Below, one piece after another: positions 1-8,090 of a stretch of DNA of 36,934 nucleotides; position 1 is the stretch's first letter; the number at the start of each line of letters is the position of its first letter. The notes beneath the pieces were generated by a model. The model searched no databases. It was not told where the DNA came from and worked only from the letters and a program-made list of their open reading frames with translations. Position numbers and translations under genes: made by a program. Source of the stretch: Bacteroidota bacterium (lineage in GTDB: Bacteria; Bacteroidota; Bacteroidia; Bacteroidales; VadinHA17). The DNA lies in the NCBI GenBank assembly GCA_022561875.1, contig JADFQJ010000023.1:1-36934 (forward strand), written 5' to 3'.

Positions 1-63
1 ATAGATCTCAGGCATTTTATGGATACGGTTCAGATTGATGCGTGGGTATATATTAATGAATAG
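1..63 (+). other. possible 3' end of an unidentified plus-strand gene
   Basis: Frame 1 is open from the window edge and ends in TAG at 61-63. The 20-residue tail includes DTVQIDAWVYINE. This is too short to identify, and it could be chance. It would converge on the insertion sequence and truncated lipoprotein gene to its right. Confidence 0.25.
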
Positions 64-68
64 AGCAA

Positions 69-113
69 CGAAACTCGTAACCCGTAGCTCTTAACACTGC
101 ATCACTGCAACAC
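69..113. repeat. two adjacent intergenic word repeats (GTAACCC and CACTGCAA types)
   Basis: Positions 69-92 are, in reverse complement, nearly the same as 35142-35165 (AAGAG, then TTACGGGTTACG, then GTTTCG). Positions 93-113 are built of the 8-mer CACTGCAA/T, which also occurs at 21963-21985, 31211-31237 and 36578-36590. They lie directly beside the insertion sequence. Function is unknown. Confidence 0.6.
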
Positions 114-133
114 AAATTTCTACTAGTGTCATG

Positions 134-832
134 TCACACATGAATTGACGGATAAAGTCGTTTCAATTTAATTCTGGCATTTTTTGTTTTAAACTGCCAA
201 TCGATTCTTGCTTTCTTATTATTTCTACTTTCTTCCCAAGCTTTTATTTCCTTTTTCACTTTATCAATTTTGTCAATTCGCCTTGACAAACATTGCCCTT
301 GCAATACATTCAATTCTATTTCAGCCATATTTAACCAGCTACCATGCTTAGGTGTATAAACAAATTCAAACCTGTCCCAGATGCGTTTTGCCTCAGCAGG
401 TTTAAATACCTCGTACAATGAACCGGGTTGATGTGTATTTAAATTGTCCATTACCAGAGTTATTCGATCTGCACTCCTGTAATATTCATCTGATATTTGT
501 TTCACAAATATTGCCCAGTCTTTTTTCGTCTTTCTTTCGGTTACTTTAACATACCGTTGACCTATCAAAGGTTCACTGGCCATAAAAATATTGCATGTTC
601 CGCATCTTTCATATTCATAGTCAACCCTTTTAACCCGCCCCGGCTTTGCCTCTATACTTTCCCTGGTTTCCCGTATTAACTGTTTAGGTGATTCATCCAT
701 ACACACAACCGGATATTTTTCATCATACGGCCGTTTATAGACATCCAATACTTGTTCCATATTGGCAACGAATTGGCCATTTTTTGTCTTTGGTATTACC
801 CACCTCTGGACTTTCCATGGTTTTAATTCGTT
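134..832 (-). CDS. IS630 transposase, catalytic DDE part (ORF B, read by -1 frameshift)
   Basis: This is the DDE superfamily catalytic half. Translation from the slip site begins NELKPWKVQRWV and continues through NMEQVLDVYKRP. The acidic residues are visible: D in VVCMDESPKQL, D in LVMDNLNTH and E in SWLNMAEIE, the normal IS630 signature. An internal ATG at 760 could start a separate product, but that would lose the upstream linker. The frame is -1 relative to ORF A and meets it at the A AAA AAA heptamer (838-832), so it is probably made as a fusion. No internal stops were seen, so the element may be active. Confidence 0.88.
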   Translation of the reverse strand, partial: NELKPWKVQRWVIPKTKNGQFVANMEQVLDVYKRPYDEKYPVVCMDESPKQLIRETRESIEAKPGRVKRVDYEYERCGTCNIFMASEPLIGQRYVKVTERKTKKDWAIFVKQISDEYYRSADRITLVMDNLNTHQPGSLYEVFKPAEAKRIWDRFEFVYTPKHGSWLNMAEIELNVLQGQCLSRRIDKIDKVKKEIKAWEESRNNKKARIDWQFKTKNARIKLKRLYPSIHV

Positions 833-1266
833 TTTTTTAGCGTACGCCTTACCGTTTCATATGAAATGCTTTCCACATATTTTAGTTCAACCACTTTATC
901 TGCTAATAAGCGAAGTGACCATCTTGCATAGCCTTCTGGAGGATCGCTGCAACTCAATGCAATCAAATGCGCCTCTAAGTCTCCATCTGCCTTTCTTTCG
1001 TATTCCCGATCCGGAGGTTTTCTCTCCAGGATTGCTTCAAAACCTTCTTCAACAAAACGTTTTTTTACGCGATCGATTGTTCGCATACCTACTTTCAAAA
1101 TTTTGCTTATCTGAGCATTGGTTACTTTCTCCGAATACTCTCCTTGATCACAATTTAATAGTATATATGCATTGCGATATTTTTGCGAAGTATGTTTGCC
1201 TTTGTTAATTATTGACATAAGTTCTTCGCTTTCTTCTTTGGTTAAGGTAACTTTGTATTTTGCCAT
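823..1266 (-). CDS. IS630 transposase, N-terminal part (ORF A, helix-turn-helix)
   Basis: This is the DNA-binding half of an IS630 transposase. The start chosen is the ATG at 1266 (MAKYKVTLTKEE); an upstream in-frame start at 1296 is less likely because family members begin near this motif. Residues about 45-85 hold a helix-turn-helix (NAQISKILKVGMRTIDRVKKRF), and residues about 105-145 a second winged-helix-like region (GYARWSLRLLADKVVE, SISYETVRRTLKK). The frame stops at 823 just after a run of eight A residues. A -1 slip there continues into the catalytic half, giving a 377-residue fusion of normal IS630 length. Confidence 0.88.
   Translation of the reverse strand: MAKYKVTLTKEESEELMSIINKGKHTSQKYRNAYILLNCDQGEYSEKVTNAQISKILKVGMRTIDRVKKRFVEEGFEAILERKPPDREYERKADGDLEAHLIALSCSDPPEGYARWSLRLLADKVVELKYVESISYETVRRTLKKTN
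832..838 (-). promoter_or_regulatory. -1 programmed frameshift heptamer A AAA AAA
   Basis: On the minus strand the ORF A codons are CTA AAA AAA ACG AAT TAA. The phase A_AAA_AAA matches the X_XXY_YYZ slippery pattern. Slipping back one base gives AAC GAA TTA, which enters the catalytic frame in the place expected for this family. No downstream stimulatory structure was modelled. Confidence 0.7.
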
Positions 1267-1344
1267 AATTTGTGTTATTTTGGTTTTGGCAAACATACAA
1301 AATTATTATATAATTACGTCATTTTATATGTGACATGACACTAG

Positions 1345-1680
1345 TATCTTTTTATCATATGTAGCTAAATAAACCTTATCACTATTGTCAAGTGCAATAT
1401 CTATTACTGCTGGTATTTGATCATTCATTAAAAACTCGTTATTCTCTAAATTTAAAAATGAAATCTGATAGTCTGGTACTACAGCGGTTATTGAGATAAA
1501 ATCTTGAGGAGTTGAAGATAATACCCATAACTTATTATCCGCAAGAAGAATTTCTTCAATTCTCTTATTACTTAGAAACTCATCAAATGTGACTAAGGAA
1601 TCTCTTTTCTCACAGGAACTTGTTATAAGGTAAGCTATACCCAATACCGTAATGATAAGGTGCATAATCTTCTTGTTCAT
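1345..1680 (-). pseudogene. truncated lipoprotein gene, propeller-like remnant
   Basis: The product starts MNKKIMHLIITVLGIAYLIT and then SSCEKRD, a lipoprotein signal peptide with cysteine at residue 23. The rest (about 85 residues) has short strand-like repeats such as DNKLWVLSS and DNSDKVYLATYD, which resemble Bacteroidota beta-propeller lipoproteins. Only about 112 codons remain before the insertion sequence. Removing the element does not restore a long gene: the joined frame ends within about nine codons, inside the GCAGTGATGCAGTG repeat. The gene was therefore already truncated, or flanking DNA was lost. The specific function is not recognisable. Confidence 0.6.
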
Positions 1681-1683
1681 AAT

Positions 1684-1992
1684 TATGAGTATTTATACTA
1701 TTAATAAATATTGTCTAATATAGCATGTTTGCTAACTTGTTTATAAACGAGGTAAACTTTCGCTTTAACGACTTATATAGTTTATAAAACGAATATTTTG
1801 TTCATTTTGTATAAAGTACCAATTTACCTTTATATTCTTAAATTATCCAACGGATTTCTTTTGTTTATTAGATTTTTTCTGTTTACATGCGTATTCACCC
1901 CGTTGGATTCTTTCAGGAAAATTCCTCAGCCTGGTTTTTTATCAATCGTTTATTGACGATCGCACGAATTTGGTCAATCATTATGTCACACT
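1684..1992. other. AT-rich non-coding stretch with a 9-bp inverted repeat
   Basis: No convincing gene was found. ATCCAACGG at 1845-1853 is repeated in inverted form as CCGTTGGAT at 1900-1908, with a 46-base loop. It lies just past the 3' end of the minus-strand acyltransferase gene. There is no T-run typical of an intrinsic terminator close to it. Confidence 0.4.
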
Positions 1993-2940
1993 CTATTCAT
2001 GCGAAGGCAACTGGTAATCTTTCCGGTAAGTGGCCAGATGCCTGTTCACTTTTGAGATATACATGTCTTTGAGCGTGATCATTATCCCGGTTTCCTCAAC
2101 ATAGCCAAAATCGGTATTGATAATAGTACCAAAGGTCTTCATTGTGGGTGTTAGATTCATGTAAGTGTTAATTAGAGGCGGGACATTTTCACCTAATTTT
2201 CGAACCTGTTGGGAAAGTAACTTGTAATCTTCCATGTAATCTTTGCCGGTCAATAAAGAAGTAATTTCCTTTCTTTCAAGGTCAAGAGGCATAGGATCAA
2301 TGGGTGTTACAAGTTTGTCAGGATCACCAAAGTGCTTGTAGAGGAAATGCAAAATCATATCCCTTGCAAGCCTGTCAAAATGCGGATACATGGTTACTTT
2401 ACCAAAAAAATAACGCATTCCGGGGTTGTCAATTACAAGTGATCCCAAACCATCCCATAGATTGTCAAGGGCAAACAAACCTTTTCGTCTTTTACCGGAA
2501 GCAAGAAAAGGTTGAACAAATGAACGTCCCAGCTCAATCATGTGTGGCAAATAAGTTTTCTTGAATTTCTCAGAGAACTTAAAATAATGAGATGTTGATA
2601 ATTTATTAAAGTCAAAACAATCCTTTTCTGCCTCCATACATTTATAAAAGCGATAACCCCCTAATATCTCCTGATCTTCCGGATCCCAGACAATTAGTTG
2701 CTGATAGGAATCTTCCCGGGTATCCAATTCATCAATATCAATCTTCTTCCCGGTTCCGCCTCCTGCATGCCTGAAAGCCATTTCCCTTAGCCTGCCAATC
2801 TCCCGCATTAGCATGGGGGAATCATGGTGAGTGAAAATATAAATTTCATTGTTTCCGTAATTGGTTTTACGTACAAACCGTTCCGGAACTAATTCTTTAA
2901 TTAGTTTTTCTCGCGGTACTGCAGGAATAATAGGTTCCAT
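1993..2940 (-). CDS. glsB: GNAT-type N-acyltransferase, probable glycine/ornithine lipid synthase subunit GlsB
   Basis: Members of this hemolysin-like/OlsB family transfer a 3-hydroxy fatty acyl group to the amino group of glycine or ornithine, the first step of amino-lipid synthesis in Bacteroidota. The 315-residue protein shows the family pattern: an N-terminal region with REIGRLREMAFRHAGGGTG (about residues 45-65), then WDPEDQEILGGYRFYKC, then IELGRSFVQP, the acetyltransferase-like core. I prefer the ATG at 2940 (MEPIIPAVPRE) over a TTG four codons upstream. It lies 62 bp downstream of a PlsC-like acyltransferase on the same strand, the partner expected for the second acylation. The substrate (glycine rather than ornithine) is inferred from Bacteroides and is not shown by the sequence. 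Confidence 0.8.
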   Translation of the reverse strand: MEPIIPAVPREKLIKELVPERFVRKTNYGNNEIYIFTHHDSPMLMREIGRLREMAFRHAGGGTGKKIDIDELDTREDSYQQLIVWDPEDQEILGGYRFYKCMEAEKDCFDFNKLSTSHYFKFSEKFKKTYLPHMIELGRSFVQPFLASGKRRKGLFALDNLWDGLGSLVIDNPGMRYFFGKVTMYPHFDRLARDMILHFLYKHFGDPDKLVTPIDPMPLDLERKEITSLLTGKDYMEDYKLLSQQVRKLGENVPPLINTYMNLTPTMKTFGTIINTDFGYVEETGIMITLKDMYISKVNRHLATYRKDYQLPSHE

Positions 2941-3002
2941 GAAAATAATCAATCACTTTATGAATTGGTAAAGATACAGATAATAAATAATTCAGACAAT
3001 TA

Positions 3003-3866
3003 TCAGGATACTGCATTCAAAGAAAATTCCTTTCCATCTCCAAGAAAATATACGATCTTTTTTACCTTGAGCGCCCACTCTTCAGGTGATAAAGAGTTGT
3101 CAAACATTCTGTATGATATTGGTTTCCCAAACCTGACAATTATTTTTTTATTTTTTTGCTTAAACATCTCATTAGCCAGGTATATCATTTCAATATTGGA
3201 TTTTATTCCCATCATGCTCCGCAGGTTGGCAAGATTATAAAAGAAATTGGAATTACGGCCTGTGAAATGCACCGGTACAATATCCCTCTTATGCTTAACA
3301 GCCTTGGTTATGAAATGTTTTTTCCATTCAAGATCTTTGATTTTTCCCTTCTTTTTCCTGGAACATAAACCTGCAGGGAAATACAGGATTTGATCATCTG
3401 AGGCATATGACTTTTCGATTTGTATTACAGCCTGTTTGTCTTGTTTTCCATGTTTGTTAATTGGAAGAAAGATGGGTTCCAGATTTTTAATATTCAATAA
3501 AAGATCATTAACAGGGAATTTAAGGTTAGGCCAGATCTTCCCGATTTCGTGGATAAAAATCAATCCATCAAGTCCACCCAGCGGATGGTTCGATGCAAAC
3601 AGAAACCGTCCTTCTTCGGGTAAATTCTCCAGACCTTTAACCTCATAATTTGTTTTCATATATTTTAAACCTTCCCGGATAAAATCAAGTCCCATTAACT
3701 CTCCATGAAACTTAATGAATTTATTGAGCTCATCCTGATGAATGATCCTTTTCAGGTACCGGACCAGAAACTTAGGTAACAGCTTAAGTAACCGGGGGTT
3801 TTTGTCTGAAATCACCTTCTCGATATCGATAAAGAATACCTCTGCTTGTTGCCCTTCACTTTTCAT
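3003..3866 (-). CDS. glsA: PlsC-like O-acyltransferase, probable glycine lipid synthase subunit GlsA
   Basis: A 287-residue lysophospholipid-type acyltransferase. The catalytic NHx4D motif is in FASNHPLGGLDGLIFIHEIG (about residues 90-108). The second conserved block (VNDLLLNIKNLEPIFLPINK) and a substrate block (ILYFPAGLCSRKKKGKI) follow, where FPAG replaces the usual FPEG. In amino-lipid synthesis this class adds the second fatty acid to the hydroxyl of the first. It is the first gene of a two-gene minus-strand unit with the GNAT acyltransferase. It diverges from the dcw cluster across a 325-bp gap. A simple phospholipid PlsC role is the alternative; the pairing favours amino lipids. Confidence 0.8.
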   Translation of the reverse strand: MKSEGQQAEVFFIDIEKVISDKNPRLLKLLPKFLVRYLKRIIHQDELNKFIKFHGELMGLDFIREGLKYMKTNYEVKGLENLPEEGRFLFASNHPLGGLDGLIFIHEIGKIWPNLKFPVNDLLLNIKNLEPIFLPINKHGKQDKQAVIQIEKSYASDDQILYFPAGLCSRKKKGKIKDLEWKKHFITKAVKHKRDIVPVHFTGRNSNFFYNLANLRSMMGIKSNIEMIYLANEMFKQKNKKIIVRFGKPISYRMFDNSLSPEEWALKVKKIVYFLGDGKEFSLNAVS

Positions 3867-4118
3867 GCCTGAATTGTATTTTCTATAACCTGTATTATAA
3901 GGTTAAGGTTTGTAAAAATACCAAAAATATGTAGAATAGCATATGGTAGAAAGCTTTTAAACATACACATAACTTATTGTAAATCAACAAACAATTTTGA
4001 ACCGAGCTTGCGAGCTCAACGGAGTTAAATTCCGATACGTTAAAAAAACTAATTAATAACCAATAAACTTTGATTATCCATTGAAAATGAGAAATATCGA
4101 TAAAAGTTATCAACAAAG
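3867..4118. other. divergent intergenic region with two small hairpins
   Basis: This lies between the minus-strand acyltransferase genes and mraZ. Around 4004-4017, GAGCTTGCGAGCTC can form a five-base-pair stem. Just after it, CGGAGTTAAATTCCG can form a second small stem. The rest is AT-rich, and no gene was seen. AAACTTTG at 4065-4072 is a one-mismatch -7 box that could serve mraZ, without a clear -33 element. Confidence 0.35.
3922..3929 (-). promoter_or_regulatory. candidate -7 box (TATTTTTG) for the acyltransferase pair
   Basis: On the minus strand TATTTTTG matches the Bacteroidota -7 consensus TAnnTTTG, 55 bases before the ATG at 3866. No TTG at the right -33 distance was found, so this is weak. 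Confidence 0.35.
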
Positions 4119-4153
4119 TGGGAAAAAATGGGAGAAAATGGTAATTTGTGGTA
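4119..4153 (+). promoter_or_regulatory. MraZ operator: four TGG(G/T)A boxes at 10-bp spacing
   Basis: TGGGA occurs at 4119-4123 and 4129-4133, and TGGTA at 4139-4143 and 4149-4153, exactly one DNA turn apart. MraZ is known in other bacteria to bind direct TGGGN repeats separated by five bases upstream of its own gene. The array ends 38 bases before the mraZ start. The first two boxes match best; the last two have T in place of the third G. Confidence 0.8.
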
Positions 4154-4191
4154 AATTATTGTATATTTCAGCAAATTTTATATTATGTGAA

Positions 4192-4662
4192 ATGTCGACA
4201 TTTATTGGTAACCATACATGTAAAGTTGATTCCAAAGGTAGGATCTTATTTCCATCTGCCTTCAAAAAACAGATGCCGGGAACAGCACAAGACAGTTTTG
4301 TAGTCAAGAAAGATATTTTTGAAAAATGCCTTGTACTGTATTCTATGGACGAATGGGAACGGCAGAATAAATTAATTCGTAGTCGTATCAATCCGTATAA
4401 CAAGGAACATAGCAAGTTTCTAAGGAGTTTCTACAGAGGTACGGCTGAACTTATTTTGGATAGCAACAACAGGATGCTGATCCCCAGACGATTATTAGAG
4501 CTAGTGGGAATTAAAAAGGAAATAGTTCTCGCAGGTCAATACGGAAAGATAGAGATATGGCCCAAAGAGAGCTATGAAATATTGGATGAAGAGGTGAAAG
4601 ATTTTCCGGCTCTTGCAGAAAAACTAATGGGTAGTTCACTTATTGATACTAAAAAAGAATAA
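4192..4662 (+). CDS. mraZ: MraZ transcriptional regulator of the dcw cluster
   Basis: A DNA-binding regulator of division and cell-wall genes, forming a ring of AbrB-like swapped-hairpin domains. The start is the ATG at 4192 (MSTFIGNHTCKVDSKGRILFP); a longer open frame upstream covers the operator and is not coding. The 156-residue length is normal. Two repeats are visible, each with its hallmark: VDSKGRILFPS near residue 12 and LDSNNRMLIPRRL near residue 90. The canonical second-repeat motif D-x-x-G-R-I is N-N-R-M here. It is the first gene of the cluster, and its TAA shares an A with the rsmH ATG. The four boxes upstream indicate autoregulation. Confidence 0.95.
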   Translation: MSTFIGNHTCKVDSKGRILFPSAFKKQMPGTAQDSFVVKKDIFEKCLVLYSMDEWERQNKLIRSRINPYNKEHSKFLRSFYRGTAELILDSNNRMLIPRRLLELVGIKKEIVLAGQYGKIEIWPKESYEILDEEVKDFPALAEKLMGSSLIDTKKE

Positions 4663-5555
4663 TGTACCATATACCGGTTCTTTTACATGAGAGCATTGAA
4701 GGATTGAACATAAAATCTGACGGGATTTATGTTGATGCAACTTTTGGTGGTGGCGGACATTCCGGAGAAATTCTGAATCAGCTTGGAAATGGCAAACTGT
4801 TTGCTTTTGACGTTGATGAAGATGCCAGGGCAAATGTCATAAGAGATGACAGATTTCAGTTCCTGCTACAGAATTATAAATACGTAAGTAACAATCTGCG
4901 ATACTACGGAGTTTCCAGGATCGATGGATTAATAGCCGACCTTGGTGTTTCATCGCATCAGTTCGATATCCCTGAAAGAGGCTTTTCATTTCGTCAGGAT
5001 GCGGTGTTGGATATGAGAATGAATTACGGAATAAGAAAATCAGCAATGAATATCCTTTCCGAATATAGTGTTGAGAAATTATCCGAGATGTTCAGATTTA
5101 ATGGTGAGATCAGAAAATCAGGCGAATTAGCCGAAAGAATTGACAAGTTCAGAAAAACGAAAAAAGTCGAAAGGGTTTATGAGCTGGTGAATTTGGTAAA
5201 ACCGTTAACCGGCCGTGAAGGGAGGAACAAATTTATGGCAAAGGTTTTTCAGGCAATCAGGATCGAAGTGAACAGGGAAATGGAGAACCTGAAAGAGATG
5301 CTAATGCAAACTGTACCATTAATGAATGCTGGCGCCCGTCTGGTTGTAATCACTTATCATTCACTTGAGGACAGGCTGGTGAAGAATTTTATGCGGGCCG
5401 GGAATTTTACCGGCAGCATTGAAAAAGATATCTATGGAAATTTTGACGTTCCTTTTAAACAGGTTAACCGAAAAGTAATAATACCTGACGAAAACGAAAT
5501 ATTGAAAAATAAAAGAGCACGTAGCGCAAAACTGCGTATAGCTGAAAGGATTTGA
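4662..5555 (+). CDS. rsmH: 16S rRNA m4C1402 methyltransferase RsmH
   Basis: N4-methylates C1402 in the ribosomal P site of 16S rRNA using S-adenosylmethionine. The 297-residue protein begins MYHIPVLLHESIEGL. The SAM-binding motif DATFGGGGHSGEIL is at about residues 25-38, ADLGVSSHQ with the following PERGFSFR block at about 92-113, and the conserved VVITYHSLEDRLVKNF near 227-242. Length and motif order are normal for the family. It overlaps mraZ by one base (TAATG), so translation is probably coupled. In most bacteria this gene follows mraZ, as here. Confidence 0.96.
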   Translation: MYHIPVLLHESIEGLNIKSDGIYVDATFGGGGHSGEILNQLGNGKLFAFDVDEDARANVIRDDRFQFLLQNYKYVSNNLRYYGVSRIDGLIADLGVSSHQFDIPERGFSFRQDAVLDMRMNYGIRKSAMNILSEYSVEKLSEMFRFNGEIRKSGELAERIDKFRKTKKVERVYELVNLVKPLTGREGRNKFMAKVFQAIRIEVNREMENLKEMLMQTVPLMNAGARLVVITYHSLEDRLVKNFMRAGNFTGSIEKDIYGNFDVPFKQVNRKVIIPDENEILKNKRARSAKLRIAERI

Positions 5556-5561
5556 ATTAAA

Positions 5562-5942
5562 ATGGATCATAACGGAAAAAATATTGATTTTATTGATGTG
5601 CCCGCTGATTACAGGGAAGAGAAAAAATTCACTGTTAAGAGCCTGATTGACGGTTCTGTATTAACCAGAGACAGCGTAGTTAAACAGGTGCCATTTATTA
5701 TTTTTCTCACTTTTCTTGCAATCCTTTATATAGCCAATAGCTATCATGTTGAACGTGTAGTAAGAGAAACTGTAAAAATACAACGTGAAGTGGAAGAACT
5801 AAGGTTTGAATCAATAACAACAGCTGCTGATCTGATGTATATAAGCAAACAATCGGAAGTCGCCAGGCTGGTTCAGGAAAAAAAGCTGGGACTTGAAGAA
5901 CTCGTTGAGCCTCCCGGCAAAATCATTATAGAAAAAGATTAG
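5562..5942 (+). CDS. ftsL: FtsL-like divisome protein
   Basis: A 126-residue bitopic membrane protein in the position of ftsL. A cytoplasmic segment of about 44 residues leads to one membrane helix (about 45-62, VPFIIFLTFLAILYIAN). A periplasmic stretch follows (ERVVRETVKIQREVEELRFESI), rich in heptad-like leucine and charged residues and likely a coiled coil. FtsL activates septal synthesis through FtsQ, FtsB, FtsW and FtsI. FtsL sequences are poorly conserved, so the call rests on topology, size and position between rsmH and ftsI (six bases after rsmH, 11 before ftsI). No separate FtsB gene is visible in the window. Confidence 0.8.
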   Translation: MDHNGKNIDFIDVPADYREEKKFTVKSLIDGSVLTRDSVVKQVPFIIFLTFLAILYIANSYHVERVVRETVKIQREVEELRFESITTAADLMYISKQSEVARLVQEKKLGLEELVEPPGKIIIEKD

Positions 5943-5953
5943 GAACAATAACA

Positions 5954-8074
5954 ATGTCATTGAAAAAACATATCGTTTGGAGAGTAGGCGTAGTGTACCT
6001 CGGTATTTTTATCTTTTCCCTGTGTATAATAGGTAAGCTGTTCTTCATTATTTATGTGGAAGGAAGCAAATGGGAGGAAAAAGCTGAAGAACACAATATG
6101 AAATACGTTACCATTGATCCGAATCGTGGGGATATTCTTGCCGATGATGGCCGACTGCTTGCCAGTTCATTACCATATTACGAGATAAGGATGGATCTGA
6201 TGAGTACAGCTATGCCCGGAGAAATATTCCGGAAAAAAGTAGACTCTCTTGCATATTGTTTATCACAACTATTCCACGATAAATCAAAAGCTGCTTATAA
6301 GCGTGAACTTATTCGTGCCAGGGAAAATGGTGAGAGATATCATTTGCTGAAAAAAGGAGTAGATTATAATGAATTGAAAAAACTAAAAACTTTCCCTCTG
6401 TTCAGGCGTGGCCGTTTTAAGGGGGGACTTATTTATGTTCAGGAAAATAAAAGAATATTGCCACATATGGGACTGGCATCCAGGACAATAGGATATCTGA
6501 CCAAGGGCAGATCGGGTAATGTGGTTGGTATTGAAGGAGCGTATGATCATGAACTTTCAGGGGTGGTAGGAGTCAGACTGATGCAACGTCTCTCCGGTGG
6601 TGTATGGATGCCTGTGAACAGTAGCAACGAGGTGGAACCACATGACGGGAATGAAGTAGTAACAACTATTGATATAAATCTGCAGGATGTTGCTGAACAT
6701 GCCCTGTTGAAACAACTTTCCAAACATAATGCACATCATGGTACTGCCATACTTATGGAAGTTCAAACAGGTGAGATAAAAGCCATAGTTAATCTGGAAA
6801 GGGATAGTAAAGGCAAATACCGTGAATTATACAATTATGCCGTTGGCGAGAGTACTGAACCCGGATCAACCTTTAAGCTTCCTTCACTTATGGCAGCCCT
6901 GGAAGACAGGGTTGTTAGTCTGGATGATACAATCGATACCGGCAATGGGGAGATAAGGTATTATGATAAAACTATTAAAGATACCAGGAAAGGGGGATAT
7001 GGAAAAATAACGGTCAGACAGGTTTTTGAATTTTCTTCAAACGTAGGTATGTCAAAAATAATTTGCGAAAACTATAAAGGTCGTGAAAATCAGTTTATTG
7101 ACAGACTTTATGCTATGCGCCTGAATGAGAAGCTCGGTGTTGAGATAAAGGGTGAAGGGAAACCTTTTATTCGGTATCCGGGAGATAAATATTGGTCGGG
7201 GTTAAGCCTTCCTATGATATCTATTGGTTATGAAGTAAGACAGACGCCTTTACAGATACTTACATTCTATAATGCGGTTGCTAATAATGGTAAGATGGTA
7301 AAGCCGAAATTTGTCAGGGAGATAAGATACCACGGAAAAAAAATACGAAATTTTGATATCGAAGTGCTTAATCCTTCAATCTGTTCTGATGAAACTATCA
7401 GAAAAGCCCGGGAGATACTCGAGGGTGTTGTTGAAAACGGTACAGCTAAAAATCTTAAGAATAATAACTACAAAATAGCCGGTAAAACAGGAACTGTACA
7501 AATTGCAAATGATAAATATGGCTATAAGCAGGGATCAGAAGTTTCATATCAGGCTTCTTTTGTGGGATATTTTCCGGCGGAAAATCCAAAATATTCATGC
7601 ATTGTTGTGATCAATTCTCCCACTACCGCAGGTTACTATGGGAATCTGGTTGCAGGACCCGTGTTTAAGGAAATTGCAGATAAAGTGTATGCTACCAGTC
7701 TGTTCCGGGATGGAAAACAGTATTTGAATATATCTGCGGAATACGATCCGCCATATACAAAACACGGGAACCTGAAAGATCTGAAGACGGTATTTGAACA
7801 CTTTAATATAGCTATAGCAAATGAAAGTATCCAGTCGGAATGGGTTATAACGGTCAAGCAAGATTCGTCAATAATGTTAAAGACACTGAATGTGCGTAAA
7901 GGGATTATGCCGAATGTTAAAGAGATGGGGCTCAGGGATGCTATTTATATTCTTGAGAATATGGGTTTGAAGATAGAGGTAAATGGATATGGTAAAGTCT
8001 GGAAACAATCGATTGCCTCCGGAACAAAGATATCAAAGGGTTCAAAAGTAATTCTTGAAATGAGTATGATATAA
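5954..8074 (+). CDS. ftsI: Septal peptidoglycan transpeptidase FtsI (PBP3) with PASTA domain
   Basis: A class B penicillin-binding protein that cross-links septal peptidoglycan with FtsW. A membrane anchor lies at about residues 12-33. A dimerisation/pedestal region follows (NRGDILADDGRLLASS near 57-72). The transpeptidase domain has S305 in STFK, SSN at 361-363 and KTG at 511-513. A C-terminal PASTA-like domain occupies about 640-706 (MPNVKEMGLRDAIYILENMGL and GTKISKGSKVILEM). The 706-residue length is typical for Bacteroidota, where division PBPs often carry PASTA. All catalytic residues are present. It sits between ftsL and murE with short gaps, consistent with one transcript. Confidence 0.95.
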   Translation: MSLKKHIVWRVGVVYLGIFIFSLCIIGKLFFIIYVEGSKWEEKAEEHNMKYVTIDPNRGDILADDGRLLASSLPYYEIRMDLMSTAMPGEIFRKKVDSLAYCLSQLFHDKSKAAYKRELIRARENGERYHLLKKGVDYNELKKLKTFPLFRRGRFKGGLIYVQENKRILPHMGLASRTIGYLTKGRSGNVVGIEGAYDHELSGVVGVRLMQRLSGGVWMPVNSSNEVEPHDGNEVVTTIDINLQDVAEHALLKQLSKHNAHHGTAILMEVQTGEIKAIVNLERDSKGKYRELYNYAVGESTEPGSTFKLPSLMAALEDRVVSLDDTIDTGNGEIRYYDKTIKDTRKGGYGKITVRQVFEFSSNVGMSKIICENYKGRENQFIDRLYAMRLNEKLGVEIKGEGKPFIRYPGDKYWSGLSLPMISIGYEVRQTPLQILTFYNAVANNGKMVKPKFVREIRYHGKKIRNFDIEVLNPSICSDETIRKAREILEGVVENGTAKNLKNNNYKIAGKTGTVQIANDKYGYKQGSEVSYQASFVGYFPAENPKYSCIVVINSPTTAGYYGNLVAGPVFKEIADKVYATSLFRDGKQYLNISAEYDPPYTKHGNLKDLKTVFEHFNIAIANESIQSEWVITVKQDSSIMLKTLNVRKGIMPNVKEMGLRDAIYILENMGLKIEVNGYGKVWKQSIASGTKISKGSKVILEMSMI

Positions 8075-8090
8075 CAAAGAATATATTCGG

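Larger units (their letters stand above)
123..1344 (-). mobile_element. IS630-family insertion sequence, complete
   Basis: The ends are inverted repeats. The left end reads CTAGTGTCATGTCACA from 123, and the reverse complement of the right end (1329-1344) is the same 16 bases, with looser similarity further in. A TA dinucleotide lies outside each end (121-122 and 1345-1346), as expected for the TA target duplication of IS630/Tc1-mariner elements. The 1222-bp length fits the family. Inside is a transposase in two overlapping frames on the minus strand. The boundaries could shift by one TA, because the flanks read TACTAG on both sides. Confidence 0.9.

Noticed and set aside
1913-1981. 22-codon minus-strand frame (MIDQIRAIVNKRLIKNQAEEFS) just after the GNAT acyltransferase gene
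   Set aside because: No known match, no clear ribosome binding site, and the length is within chance. Left as non-coding.
1887-2072. 61-codon plus-strand frame (MRIHPVGFFQENSS)
   Set aside because: It overlaps the end of the acyltransferase gene on the other strand and has no recognisable features.
4004-4035. Hairpins upstream of mraZ as a riboswitch or attenuator
   Set aside because: The stems are only four to five base pairs, no T-run follows, and no known aptamer pattern is visible.
4081-4191. Longer MraZ starting at the upstream TTG
   Set aside because: The extra 37 codons cover the operator boxes and do not resemble the MraZ start; the ATG at 4192 matches the family.
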